DNA of 64,000 nt. It comes from Bacteroidota bacterium. GTDB taxonomy: Bacteria > Bacteroidota > Bacteroidia > Chitinophagales > Chitinophagaceae. A program made the translations under genes and the position numbers. Below the pieces are notes generated by a model. It saw nothing but the letters and a program-made list of their open reading frames with translations. It ran no database searches and had not been told where the DNA came from. Location: assembly GCA_018266575.1 (NCBI GenBank), contig JAFEAE010000015.1, positions 248,001 to 312,000 on the forward strand. The letters are read 5' to 3'. Positions within the stretch are counted from its first letter, which is position 1. Each line of letters opens with the position of its first letter. Shown here one piece after another: positions 18,615 through 27,048 of this stretch.

Positions 18615-19457
18615 ATGAAGATCAAAAAGGAAATAGTGGTCATCAATCCCGGGCAGTCATTCAAATTATTTAAACCCAACCTCAGGAATAATTTTTACTG
18701 GCACTATCACCCGGAATACGAGCTGGTATATGTGGAAGCATCGAATGGCATCAGGCATGTGGGGCAACATATATCCAGTTATGTTGACAGCGATTTAATC
18801 CTGATCGGACAAAATATTCCGCACCTGAATTTTGATTACGGTATTAAAACAAAATACAAACAGATCGTTGTTCAGTTGAAGGAAAATTTTTTAGGAGATG
18901 CATTTAATGAAACTCCGGAGTTTGAAGCCATACAACGATTGTTCGAAAAATCATACCGCGGCTTATCATTTACCGGGAAAACAAAAGCGGTTGTGGCAGA
19001 AAAATTAAAGCACATGCAAACGTTCAACTATTTCGATCAGTTGCTTTGCCTGTTGCAGATATTTCAGATACTCGCAAATTCCAAAGAAGTAACAGCGTTG
19101 AATGAACAGGATACAAGCATCAAACTTTTTTTGAATGATAAAATTAGAATGGGGGCGATATATAAATATATCCATGCCAATTACAATGAAAGACCTGATG
19201 TAAACAAAGTGGCTGCAAGCGTGCATTTGAGTACAGCTGCCTTTTGCCGGTATTTTAAAAAACAAACCAATATCACGTTCACTGATTTTGTAAATCAATA
19301 CAGGATAACGCAAGCCAAAACATTACTATTGCAGGATAAAAGCGTCTCGGAAACCTGTTATGAAGTTGGATTTGAAAGCCTTTCGTATTTTAATAAGCTT
19401 TTCAAAAAAATTATTGGCGAAAACCCATCTGCTTTTAAAAACAGGTATGTGAAATGA
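18615..19457 (+). CDS. AraC-family transcriptional regulator
   Basis: 280 residues. An N-terminal cupin-like sensor half (FYWHYHPEYELVYVE is typical) and a C-terminal AraC domain with two HTH motifs: VNKVAASVHLSTAAFCRYF and the second with SVSETCYEVGFESLSYFNKL plus the GENPSAFKNRY ending. Likely a local activator of the divergent PhyH dioxygenase. The start ATG at 18615 follows a 140-base shared intergenic region. Confidence 0.9.
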   Translation: MKIKKEIVVINPGQSFKLFKPNLRNNFYWHYHPEYELVYVEASNGIRHVGQHISSYVDSDLILIGQNIPHLNFDYGIKTKYKQIVVQLKENFLGDAFNETPEFEAIQRLFEKSYRGLSFTGKTKAVVAEKLKHMQTFNYFDQLLCLLQIFQILANSKEVTALNEQDTSIKLFLNDKIRMGAIYKYIHANYNERPDVNKVAASVHLSTAAFCRYFKKQTNITFTDFVNQYRITQAKTLLLQDKSVSETCYEVGFESLSYFNKLFKKIIGENPSAFKNRYVK

Positions 19458-19478
19458 AATTTAATTTCCTGCAACGTC

Positions 19479-19550
19479 GCTCCACAGAATTTCTTCCGTT
19501 CAAGTGTGCGACGCAACGATGTTTAATAGTAGTACTAACGCTGGTTACAT
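19479..19550 (+). repeat. Dispersed repeat R1, copy B
   Basis: Plus-orientation copy: GCTCCACAGAAT, then CAAGTGTGCGACGCAACGAT, TTTAATAGTAGTAC and CGCTGGTTACAT. Its 19498-19535 part is 36/38 identical to the reverse complement of copy C. Confidence 0.75.
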
Positions 19551-19871
19551 AAATATTCAATTTAAATTTTCAGGGAGTTGGTTTGATGAATGGATACAAA
19601 TTAAAAGCCATTTTATAGTTGCCTGAAAAATAAAAATTTGTAATCCGTACAAAATTGCAAACTGTACAGTTTCGATACTCTTTTGTGCGTTTTTGAAATT
19701 GTTTAAGCTGTGTCTGAACTATGAGCGAAATGTTTTTTGAATGCTTTGATTTTTTCCGGAATTTTCAAACTTTCATTTACACGTTCAACATTTCATCCAA
19801 TCAACATGTCAACTCATTATGTACTTAACGGCAGTGCTACTATTAAACATCGTTGCGTCGCACACTTGTAC
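19498..19871. repeat. Inverted pair of R1 copies around a ~298-bp centre
   Basis: 38-base arms at 19498-19535 and 19834-19871 differ at 2 positions; weaker similarity continues inward (TACATAA on both sides). The centre has no reading frame of note. The whole 586-base spacer 19458-20043 contains no convincing gene; besides R1 it has an octad run and a TCTGAACC-type motif. Confidence 0.65.
19781..19820 (+). repeat. Octad array (5 x 8 bp)
   Basis: Five 8-base units (ACGTTCAA, CATTTCAT, CCAATCAA, CATGTCAA, CTCATTAT) in phase, directly before R1 copy C. Confidence 0.55.
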
Positions 19872-19890
19872 AGCAATAATCCTATTGAGC
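19821..19890 (-). repeat. Dispersed repeat R1, copy C
   Basis: Minus-orientation copy (CTCAATAGGATTATTGCTG, CAAGTGTGCGACGCAACGAT, TTTAATAGTAGCAC). It is followed at 19892 by TTGTCTGAACCAGGATTT, a motif recurring at 30648. Confidence 0.75.
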
Positions 19891-20043
19891 AATTGTCTGA
19901 ACCAGGATTTAGCTGATTTAATTGATTAACTTGATTCTTTGTATTGCAATCAGTTTTTCAACCTGGAAGGTTTTATATTGAATAATAAATTTTATCAACG
20001 TATTGCAAACCTTCAAGGTTTTGTAAAAATTTGATTTAGTAAA

Positions 20044-21786
20044 TCAAAAAACCGCATTCGTTATTTTTACATCGCTTCTTGCAAATGCTTTTCGGGCAAG
20101 TGTTTTAGCTGCTGCTGCTTCTTTATTTTTTTTCTGTTTTGATAATGCAATTGCCAGGCCGGTATATGACCATCCGTTAATGGGGTTTATTTTCAGATCT
20201 TCTTTAAATGCATTTTCTGCTTCTGCATAACGGGCAGCTTTTATTAAAACGGTTCCGAGATATTGCCTTGCAGGGTGCACCCAGTCTTTCGGTTCATCAT
20301 ATATCATTACATCTTCCAGTTGAACGGCTTCATGTAAAAAAGCAATGGACGCTGTCAACTTGTTTTCTTCATCTGCAATTACTCCCTGCAAAATTTTTTC
20401 TGCAACTTTTGCCCCATTAATTCCGGGATTGGCGTAGTTAGGGGCGGGGGCACTCAATTGCGGATGATTAAGTACTGATTGCATTGCGCCCAGCTCTTTC
20501 GTTGAATTTACAAAATCATGCTTGCGTGCAAATGCAAGGCCGCGGGCATAATGCTGTAATAAATTCGCATATACATACGACGATGCAACTTCCGGTGCTT
20601 TTAAAATATCATCCCATTTTCCAAAGCGGATTTGTGTGAGTGTTGGAGTCATATACACATACTGTACAAAAATGCCGAAGAAATCCGGTGTGCTTAGCAG
20701 GCTGGTATCAAAACTATTTTTGGTGTCGATAGAAGCTTTCATCGATTCTGCAAACCTGCCATCCATATTGGCGCAAGTGGCCTGCATGTGTAAGTTATGA
20801 ATAAGGTACAATGGGGAATTGCCTGCTACTGCGGGAAATTTGCTGAGGTAATCATAATATCCCTTTACAGCTTTCTCATCAACAGCAACGCCTTCCGCAT
20901 AATGTCCCGTACGAATATAAATATGAGCAGGCATGTGCACGAGATGCGATACGCCCGGCATAAGTGATGGTAGTTCGTCTGCAACTTTCAATGCAAGTTC
21001 CGGTTTATTGGAAGCTTCAACAGCGTGTATATAATAATGAGCAGCGCCGGGATGTTCAACGTTTTTTTTCAAAATGCCCTCCAACACATTGACTATCGGC
21101 GGCGTCCATGATTTCGGTTGCCCATCCCTGTTATACAAATCCCAGGGATGTTGTATCATTAATGCGTCCGCATATAATGTAGCGGCGTCAGGGCTTTCCG
21201 GAAATTTTTCATGCACTTCTTTCATGGCGTCAGCATAAAACTGGTTCAAGCGCTCCCGAGATTGTGTTGTGTCTGCCGAATATCTTACCAGCATTGCATT
21301 CACCAATGCTTTTTCAACTGGTGAAATGTTTGCTGATAATTCTTTTGCTTTTTGTGCAACAGACGGTGCTTCTACATTTGCGATGTATCCAAGGTCGTTG
21401 ATGTTCGGCCCTAATGCCAACGCTTTTCCCCAGTAACCCATTGCAAAACTGCTATCGAATTTTATGCTTTTTTCAAAGGAAGCAAGCGCTTCGATGATAT
21501 GAAAGCCGTAATACATATTGATACCTTGCTGAAAATAAATATAGGCGCTGTCGTTTGCAGATGTAACCGGCATGCGGTATTTGCCCCAGCCGTCAAGCAA
21601 TGGGATGACATTTGCCGGATCATCGAAATTGAAAGATGCAATAGCAGGCGAGCAGGAAGCTGCAAACTTTTGTTTGTAACGAAGCACATTCAATCGTTCG
21701 TCCTTCCATGTTTTTTTAAAAGGTGTTGAAACAAGTGAATAGCACAACAGAAGTGACGCAAAAAAAATACAAATGGTGAATTTCAT
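20044..21786 (-). CDS. Secreted tetratricopeptide-repeat protein
   Basis: 580 residues with an N-terminal signal sequence (TICIFFASLLLCYSLVS) and helical repeats. TPR-like units are clear at AYIYFQQGINMYYGFHIIEA, MGYWGKALALGPN and near the C-terminus (AENAFKEDLKINPINGW). Two His-rich blocks stand out: HPGAAHYYIHAVE and HLVHMPAHIYIRTGHY, spaced as in a family of secreted TPR proteins without known function. They could bind a metal, but this is inference. It stands alone between repeat-rich and empty spacers. Confidence 0.72.
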   Translation of the reverse strand: MKFTICIFFASLLLCYSLVSTPFKKTWKDERLNVLRYKQKFAASCSPAIASFNFDDPANVIPLLDGWGKYRMPVTSANDSAYIYFQQGINMYYGFHIIEALASFEKSIKFDSSFAMGYWGKALALGPNINDLGYIANVEAPSVAQKAKELSANISPVEKALVNAMLVRYSADTTQSRERLNQFYADAMKEVHEKFPESPDAATLYADALMIQHPWDLYNRDGQPKSWTPPIVNVLEGILKKNVEHPGAAHYYIHAVEASNKPELALKVADELPSLMPGVSHLVHMPAHIYIRTGHYAEGVAVDEKAVKGYYDYLSKFPAVAGNSPLYLIHNLHMQATCANMDGRFAESMKASIDTKNSFDTSLLSTPDFFGIFVQYVYMTPTLTQIRFGKWDDILKAPEVASSYVYANLLQHYARGLAFARKHDFVNSTKELGAMQSVLNHPQLSAPAPNYANPGINGAKVAEKILQGVIADEENKLTASIAFLHEAVQLEDVMIYDEPKDWVHPARQYLGTVLIKAARYAEAENAFKEDLKINPINGWSYTGLAIALSKQKKNKEAAAAKTLARKAFARSDVKITNAVF

Positions 21787-22102
21787 ATATCAAAATATTA
21801 GGAGCGAAGGAAGTGGAGAAGGCTGATGTTTAGCGGGAAAGGATTATATGTCAGTATTTAAAAATAACGAATTTCCGGGTTATAAGTTTATTTTAAACCG
21901 GAAGAAAACAGGTGTTAAAAACGTATTGAAAAAAGACAACATTAATTTCCCCCGAATAGTAGCGCCAATGATTAGCCGCTGTTTTACATATTGAAATAGT
22001 TATTGCCAAAAAAACCTTCATATAAATATTAACCTTTATCCCGGAAGAATTAAAATACTATTTGAAAAATATTTGCGTTCATTTATTACTAAACCTTTTC
22101 TT
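21787..22102. other. Intergenic, no feature recognised
   Basis: 316 AT-rich bases between the TPR gene start and a possible small membrane protein. They must hold the TPR gene promoter, but no clear TAnnTTTG pair, hairpin or repeat was found. Confidence 0.5.
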
Positions 22103-22288
22103 ATGAATTTCCATCATCTTGCCCAACACTCCAATTCTATTGGTTCTATTATCATTTTATTTTTGCTGATTGCTTTTATTGCAATTGCAATTCCCTTAGT
22201 TACTTCATCTTCCAAAAAGAAAAACATACCACGAAGAAGGCACAGATATGGTGACAGAAAGATTGAGGTTAATAATTACAACAGATGA
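22103..22288 (+). CDS. Possible small single-pass membrane protein
   Basis: 61 codons from ATG 22103. A polar N-terminus (NFHHLAQHSNSIG), one strong TM helix (SIIILFLLIAFIAIAIPLV) and a strongly basic tail (KKKNIPRRRHRYGDRK) make a coherent N-out/C-in membrane protein rather than random sequence. No family recognised; it stands alone with 164 bases before the next gene. An upstream in-frame TTG would add ten residues. Confidence 0.5.
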   Translation: MNFHHLAQHSNSIGSIIILFLLIAFIAIAIPLVTSSSKKKNIPRRRHRYGDRKIEVNNYNR

Positions 22289-22482
22289 TATATTTTGATA
22301 TTAGCATTTTTAAATTAATACAAATGCTATGTTCCTACTCTGCCTATTGTGGTTACTATTTTACCACATAGAAATTTAGGAAAATGGATAAGTATTTTTT
22401 CTTCACAGCACCATTCATCTTTTATTGGTAACTTCAGTATGCCTTTAAGTTCATGAATCCCCGTCATTTAAAATTCATTACT

Positions 22483-23532
22483 ATGAATAAAATAGCTGCA
22501 CATTTAATGCTGTTGTTATTTTTTTATTCTTCCATCAGTTGCATGGCACAGCAACGCACGTTGCTTGCACTTTCCAAAGCAGATCATACGCTTGCTATAG
22601 TTGACCCGGTTTCTTTTAAAATAATTGCAAAAGTGCCTGTTGGTAACGACCCGCATGAAGTCATTGCATCTTCCGATGGAAAAACGGCTTATGTTTCCAT
22701 ATTGCAGGGCGGCCGTTCGCATGAAATTGATGTGATCGATCTGGTAGCGCAAAAAAGATTGCCCGATATCGATACCCGCCCATTGATCGGCCCGCACGGG
22801 TTGGATTTCGCTAAAGGAAAAATGTGGTTTTCTGCAGAAGGTTCAAAGTCTTTTGGTGTGTATGATCCGGCTTCATCAAAAACAGAATGGAGCCTGGGTA
22901 CAGGGCAGGATCGTACGCACATGATCTTTGTTACTCCCGATGCAAAGCGGGTCTACACCACTAATGTAAATGCCGGAACGGTTAGCATTTTTGTGGATAC
23001 GCTTTTACCAATGGGTGGCCCGCCTCCTCCGCAGCCGGGCGGCGCTAATGTTAGTGCACCACCTCCGGGAATGCAACCTCGTTCGCAATGGATGCATACA
23101 GTTGTTGCCGTTGCAAGAGGTTGCGAAGGATTTGATGTTTCTCCGGATGGAAAAGAATTATGGACAGCCTCTTCAGACGATGGTATGATTTACATTGTTG
23201 ATCTTGCCACAAAAAAAATGATCTCTACCATCGATGCAAAAACATTTGGTGCAAACCGGGTGAAGTTTACACCAGATGGAAAAAAAATAGTAGTATCGAC
23301 ATTACGCAGCGGTGATCTTTTCGTTTTTGATGTTGCGTCGCACAAAGAGATCAAGCGCATCAATATCGGGCACGGTGCTGCAGGTATATTGATGGATCCG
23401 GATGGCTCCCGTGCATTTATCGGTTGCACACCTGATAATTATGTTGCGGTGATCGATCTGAAGAAATTAGAAATGATCAATCATATCGATGTTGGTGGCG
23501 GCCCTGATGGATTGGCTTGGGCTGTGAGATAA
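22483..23532 (+). CDS. Secreted YVTN-type beta-propeller protein
   Basis: 349 residues from ATG 22483, which opens the signal peptide (AAHLMLLLFFYSSISCMAQ); an ATG ten codons upstream is possible. Repeated blades of the YVTN/cytochrome-D1-like type are visible: TLAIVDPVSFKIIAKVPVG, MIYIVDLATKKMISTID, DLFVFDVASHKEIKRINIG, YVAVIDLKKLEMINHIDVG. A Pro/Gly-rich loop (PMGGPPPPQPGG) interrupts the middle. Probably periplasmic or surface-bound; the ligand is unknown. Its stop codon is followed at once by an octad array. Confidence 0.8.
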   Translation: MNKIAAHLMLLLFFYSSISCMAQQRTLLALSKADHTLAIVDPVSFKIIAKVPVGNDPHEVIASSDGKTAYVSILQGGRSHEIDVIDLVAQKRLPDIDTRPLIGPHGLDFAKGKMWFSAEGSKSFGVYDPASSKTEWSLGTGQDRTHMIFVTPDAKRVYTTNVNAGTVSIFVDTLLPMGGPPPPQPGGANVSAPPPGMQPRSQWMHTVVAVARGCEGFDVSPDGKELWTASSDDGMIYIVDLATKKMISTIDAKTFGANRVKFTPDGKKIVVSTLRSGDLFVFDVASHKEIKRINIGHGAAGILMDPDGSRAFIGCTPDNYVAVIDLKKLEMINHIDVGGGPDGLAWAVR

Positions 23533-23598
23533 GTTGATTAGTTGAAGAATTAATATGTTAATAACAATTCAACATTTCAACCAATGAGCTATTCAACC
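23533..23598. repeat. Octad array filling a convergent spacer
   Basis: The spacer between two convergent genes consists of 8-base units in phase: four of GTTG-type (GTTGATTA, GTTGAAGA, ATTAATAT, GTTAATAA) then four of TTCAA-type (CAATTCAA, CATTTCAA, CCAATGAG, CTATTCAA). The second half is roughly the reverse complement of the first, so it can fold back. It starts on the base after the stop codon at 23532. Confidence 0.7.
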
Positions 23599-23600
23599 TT

Positions 23601-24098
23601 CTACGCAAAAGCATTCTCGTCTGCGCTCGGCCCATAACTTCCAGGTATAGAGATATTCAGCAAACGCAGGTACACGCCTAATTGTGCACGGTGATGTATT
23701 TGCTGGCTTAAGGCCATTCGTAATACATCAATTTTTGGTTCGGTAGAATAAATGATATCACCATTCCGCAACGTCCATGGCTTAGTAAGCAACTGTTCAT
23801 TTTCGGGTATAAGCACCGACAAGCCTTCTTCATATTTTTTTTCAAAATACCCAAGTAATTCTTTGTCATTATTGATGTCTGGCTGGTAATAGCCTTTGGC
23901 AAAATCAAGCTCATCAGTCGTCATTATAAAATGTACCCAACCCGGAAGATCTGCAAGGTGCTTCACTAAATTTTTCATTTGCATCGATTTTTCGTGCGGT
24001 TTATAACCGAACTGATCATCAGGAACGCGGGAAAGAAATTTTCGTGTGGTAGCGCCTTCCTGGATAAATTGTTGTTTGAAGAATTCGATAAATGTCAT
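23601..24098 (-). CDS. DinB family protein
   Basis: 165 residues with the DinB pattern: first His in MKNLVKHLADLPGWV, and the C-terminal SQQIHHRAQLGVYLRLL (H-H-R-x-Q block that supplies the other metal ligands). Also the family-typical DQFGYKPHEKSMQM near the start. Probably a metal-binding four-helix bundle of unknown activity. It stands alone, convergent with the beta-propeller gene. Confidence 0.82.
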   Translation of the reverse strand: MTFIEFFKQQFIQEGATTRKFLSRVPDDQFGYKPHEKSMQMKNLVKHLADLPGWVHFIMTTDELDFAKGYYQPDINNDKELLGYFEKKYEEGLSVLIPENEQLLTKPWTLRNGDIIYSTEPKIDVLRMALSQQIHHRAQLGVYLRLLNISIPGSYGPSADENAFA

Positions 24099-24242
24099 GG
24101 TTATTGTTTTATGTTATACAAAACAACAACCGGTGAGTGACAGCCCTATGTCAACAGGCATCTGGATTTTTAGATTTTTTATTTGCCACTGAATTACGAT
24201 CAGAAAGATTGTAATTTAGGCTTCGAATCAAAATGACCAATA

Positions 24243-24590
24243 ATGCCTTATAATGAAAAATTGGCTGACCGTGTGCGTGAAATTATTTGCTACACTCATA
24301 AGAATATTGAAGAGAAGAAAATGTTTGGCGGATTATGTTTTATGGTGAATGATAAAATGTGTGTGGGTGTTGAAAGTGAACGTATGATGGTACGCTTCGA
24401 TCCAACCCTGACCGATGAACTGATGGAAAAAGAAGGATGCCACCCTATGGATTTCACCAACAAAGTAATGAGGGGATTTGCTTTTGTTGATATTGAAGTA
24501 TTGAATACAAAAAAGAAACTGGAGTTTTGGATCGGTCTTGCACTTGAATACAACGCAAAAGCAAAAGCTTCTAAGAAAAAGAAAAAATAA
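24243..24590 (+). CDS. TfoX N-terminal domain protein
   Basis: 115 residues matching the stand-alone TfoX-N domain: EEKKMFGGLCFMVNDKMCVG, then MVRFDP and MRGFAFVDIEVL. The C-terminal tail is lysine-rich. In gamma-proteobacteria TfoX regulates competence, but such single-domain Bacteroidota proteins are uncharacterised and no competence role should be assumed. It starts 50 bases before the hydrolase gene and may share its transcript. Confidence 0.82.
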   Translation: MPYNEKLADRVREIICYTHKNIEEKKMFGGLCFMVNDKMCVGVESERMMVRFDPTLTDELMEKEGCHPMDFTNKVMRGFAFVDIEVLNTKKKLEFWIGLALEYNAKAKASKKKKK

Positions 24591-24639
24591 ACCGGCTTGA
24601 ATAAAATCCTGTTTATAGTTATTTCTATTAAATCATACA

Positions 24640-25470
24640 ATGAGAAAAAAATACACTGCCCTTTTTGGAATATTGTTTTTTGCATGCAATTTTTCATTTG
24701 CACAATCAACTATTAAATATGGCTCAAACAATGGGAAATACATTTCCCTTCTCAATACGAAAATTTATTATGAAGAATATGGAACAGGGGCGCCGCTGAT
24801 GATGTTGCACGGCGGTTTAGGAAACATTGCAGATTTTTCATTATGCATACCCGAGCTTTCAAAATATTTTCATTTGATTATCCCTGATGCACCGGGGCTT
24901 GCAAAATCGCAGATGGCAGATAGTATGAGTTATGAATTGCTGGCACGGTATGCGTCTGCTATGATCGACAAATTAAATCTCGACAGCGTGTATGTGGTTG
25001 GATGGAGTGATGGAGGAATTACCGGGCTTATACTTGCAGCAATGCGCCCCGACAAAGTAAAGAAGGTGCTTGCTTCAGGGGCAAACTACGCATTAGGCGG
25101 GTATTCGTTTAACGATGCAAGTGCGTTGAAGCCTATTCCTGATGATTACAAACCATCGCAAGACCAACAGCAATGGATAGACGAAAATTTTGAAGCAAAT
25201 AAAATGCAATGGAAAAAAATTGTTAATGACCGGATAAAAATGTGGTCGCAGGAAATTTATTTTTCCCCAAAAATATTAGAGATGATAAATATCCCGGTGA
25301 CTTTGGTGATTGGCGACCATGATGCCGTGAAATTAGAACATGCATTAGAGATGCACCGTCTTGTTAAAGGAAGTTATTTCTGTGTATTGCCGAATACGTC
25401 ACATGCAGTTTTTTCTGAAAAGCCAGGTATAATCGACCGGATTGCAATTGATTTTTTCGAAAAGAAATAA
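24640..25470 (+). CDS. Secreted alpha/beta hydrolase
   Basis: 276 residues with a signal peptide (TALFGILFFACNFSFAQ). Alpha/beta-hydrolase features: oxyanion-region HGGLGN, nucleophile elbow GWSDGG (Ser), Asp in VTLVIGDHDAVKLE and catalytic His in NTSHAVFSEKP. Likely a periplasmic esterase or related hydrolase; substrate unknown. Convergent with the GNAT-like gene, 37 bases apart. Confidence 0.85.
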   Translation: MRKKYTALFGILFFACNFSFAQSTIKYGSNNGKYISLLNTKIYYEEYGTGAPLMMLHGGLGNIADFSLCIPELSKYFHLIIPDAPGLAKSQMADSMSYELLARYASAMIDKLNLDSVYVVGWSDGGITGLILAAMRPDKVKKVLASGANYALGGYSFNDASALKPIPDDYKPSQDQQQWIDENFEANKMQWKKIVNDRIKMWSQEIYFSPKILEMINIPVTLVIGDHDAVKLEHALEMHRLVKGSYFCVLPNTSHAVFSEKPGIIDRIAIDFFEKK

Positions 25471-25507
25471 TTTTTTAAAAAGGTAGTCTGCAACAGGCAA
25501 ATTGCCT

Positions 25508-25996
25508 TTACATGTTCGTTCCTTGTTTTTTCTTCAATGGTAAACTAATTTCCTGTGCTAATTTTTCTGCCAATATATCCCCTTGTTTTGTAAACGGCCA
25601 GACAAACAAAGTTTTTATCGGGTATTCTTTCCGGATCTTTTCTATTGCATCGAGCGTAATTTTCTTTGTAATCCCTTTTCCACGGTATTCTTCCAGTGTT
25701 ATTGCAGAGCACAGGTATAACGCATCGTATTGAACGTGCACAGGTGTTTGTTCAAACAATTCTTTTTCTGAAATGGTATTGAACAGAAATTTATTCATCA
25801 ATGTTTCTGTAGTAGGGATCAACAACACCCAGGCAATGGGGCCGCTTCCTTCATTATACTCCGATAATGTTGCCGGATGTATTTCCTTTAGTTTTTTAAT
25901 TACATTCTCATCTACATCTAATTGCCCGGGATCATTTTTCACCGCGAATATCTCATCTACCAGATGGATCATTCTTTCAAAATTATTTGCAGCCAT
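25508..25996 (-). CDS. GNAT-like acetyltransferase
   Basis: 162 residues. The acetyl-CoA-binding motif A is recognisable in EEYRGKGITKKITLDAIEKI (R-G-K-G), preceded by a strand DALYLCSAITLEE, as in GNAT enzymes. The N-terminal half is less typical, so the call is at fold level. No linked gene suggests a substrate. Confidence 0.6.
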   Translation of the reverse strand: MAANNFERMIHLVDEIFAVKNDPGQLDVDENVIKKLKEIHPATLSEYNEGSGPIAWVLLIPTTETLMNKFLFNTISEKELFEQTPVHVQYDALYLCSAITLEEYRGKGITKKITLDAIEKIRKEYPIKTLFVWPFTKQGDILAEKLAQEISLPLKKKQGTNM

Positions 25997-26210
25997 ATAT
26001 TCCTGTAAAAATAACTTGTTTTGGTTGATAACCTGCTTTATTAAATAACAGCCGTAGTGGTCAATTGCCCGGAAATTACTGCTGATCTGTTTTATGTTTC
26101 ACACACTTTCTTTCCACTTTTTAAACATACTTATTAGTGGCTTGTTAATTGTAGTTAATTCGTAAATGTATACAGGAATTGTCTTGATTTTTTAACACTA
26201 AAAATTTTTT

Positions 26211-26933
26211 ATGAAAATAATTTGCACGGCAATTTTATGCACCTTCATTTTATCAGGTATGGCGCAGGAACATAAAATGTATGATTTTGTTCCGGAAGCA
26301 ACTTTGGTCATAGGCGGCAGTTTCCAAAATTTCAGCGGATTGAATAATCGTGTAGAAAATCTTTCCCAGTACAAAAAATTACCCGGATATATGGGGACTG
26401 TAGAACTGGGCTGGCTGAAAGCACGTAACCGCATTGTATCAGTTGCCGGGATCACCCTCGGAAGCAGTTTAAGTGGCGACCGTCATCAAAAAAGCAGTGC
26501 GCTAAGTACTGCAGGCGTATATGCCGGGGTTGGTTATGACGTTATCGGCAGTAAGATGATAACACTTTACCCGATGGTAGGAGTAGGTTATGAAATGTAC
26601 AGGGCGAAATTTTACCGAGATAATTCATCGGTTGATTTTGATCAGGTGCTGCAATCTGCTGCGGTGCAAAACAGCATCAGTCCGGTGAGTTTCAGGAATG
26701 GCTTTTTTACATATCGCGCCGGTGTTGGCGTGGCCCTTCATTCAAAAAGATATCCGGCAAACTCAATAGGGTTGCAGGCAGGTTATGTAGGAAGTTTTAG
26801 TTCCAATGCATGGCGCAGCAATGAAAATCAGGACCTGATGAACGCGCCGGAAGATAAGGTGAGCAAAATCTATTTGGGTGTTGTACTTGCATTTAGCCCC
26901 TGGGAAATGATGAAAGGAATGCATGGCAAATAA
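26211..26933 (+). CDS. Putative outer-membrane beta-barrel protein
   Basis: 240 residues with a signal peptide (IICTAILCTFILSGMAQ). The rest alternates short amphipathic strands with glycine turns (VYAGVGYDVIGSKM, LYPMVGVGYEMYRAKF, GNAT-free), ending in a strand-like IYLGVVLAFSPW. This is typical of small Bacteroidota outer-membrane barrels, but no named family was recognised. Single gene, followed by a bidirectional terminator. Confidence 0.6.
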   Translation: MKIICTAILCTFILSGMAQEHKMYDFVPEATLVIGGSFQNFSGLNNRVENLSQYKKLPGYMGTVELGWLKARNRIVSVAGITLGSSLSGDRHQKSSALSTAGVYAGVGYDVIGSKMITLYPMVGVGYEMYRAKFYRDNSSVDFDQVLQSAAVQNSISPVSFRNGFFTYRAGVGVALHSKRYPANSIGLQAGYVGSFSSNAWRSNENQDLMNAPEDKVSKIYLGVVLAFSPWEMMKGMHGK

Positions 26934-26998
26934 ATTCCTGTTGCTGCATTTTTGTTATCAGCCTTTCTTGTATAAAATATAACATAGATGTATAAACG

Positions 26999-27025
26999 AA
27001 AAGCCACACAAAAAGTGTGGCTTTT
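26999..27025. terminator. Bidirectional terminator hairpin
   Basis: Perfect 11-bp stem AAAAGCCACAC / GTGTGGCTTTT with a 5-base loop between two convergent genes; T-rich on both strands after the stem. Confidence 0.75.
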
Positions 27026-27048
27026 ATATCCTGGTAATGATCTCAAAA

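Noticed and set aside
19498..19871. Insertion sequence between R1 copies B and C
   Set aside because: The ~300-bp centre has no transposase frame and no visible target-site duplication, so only a repeat pair is reported.
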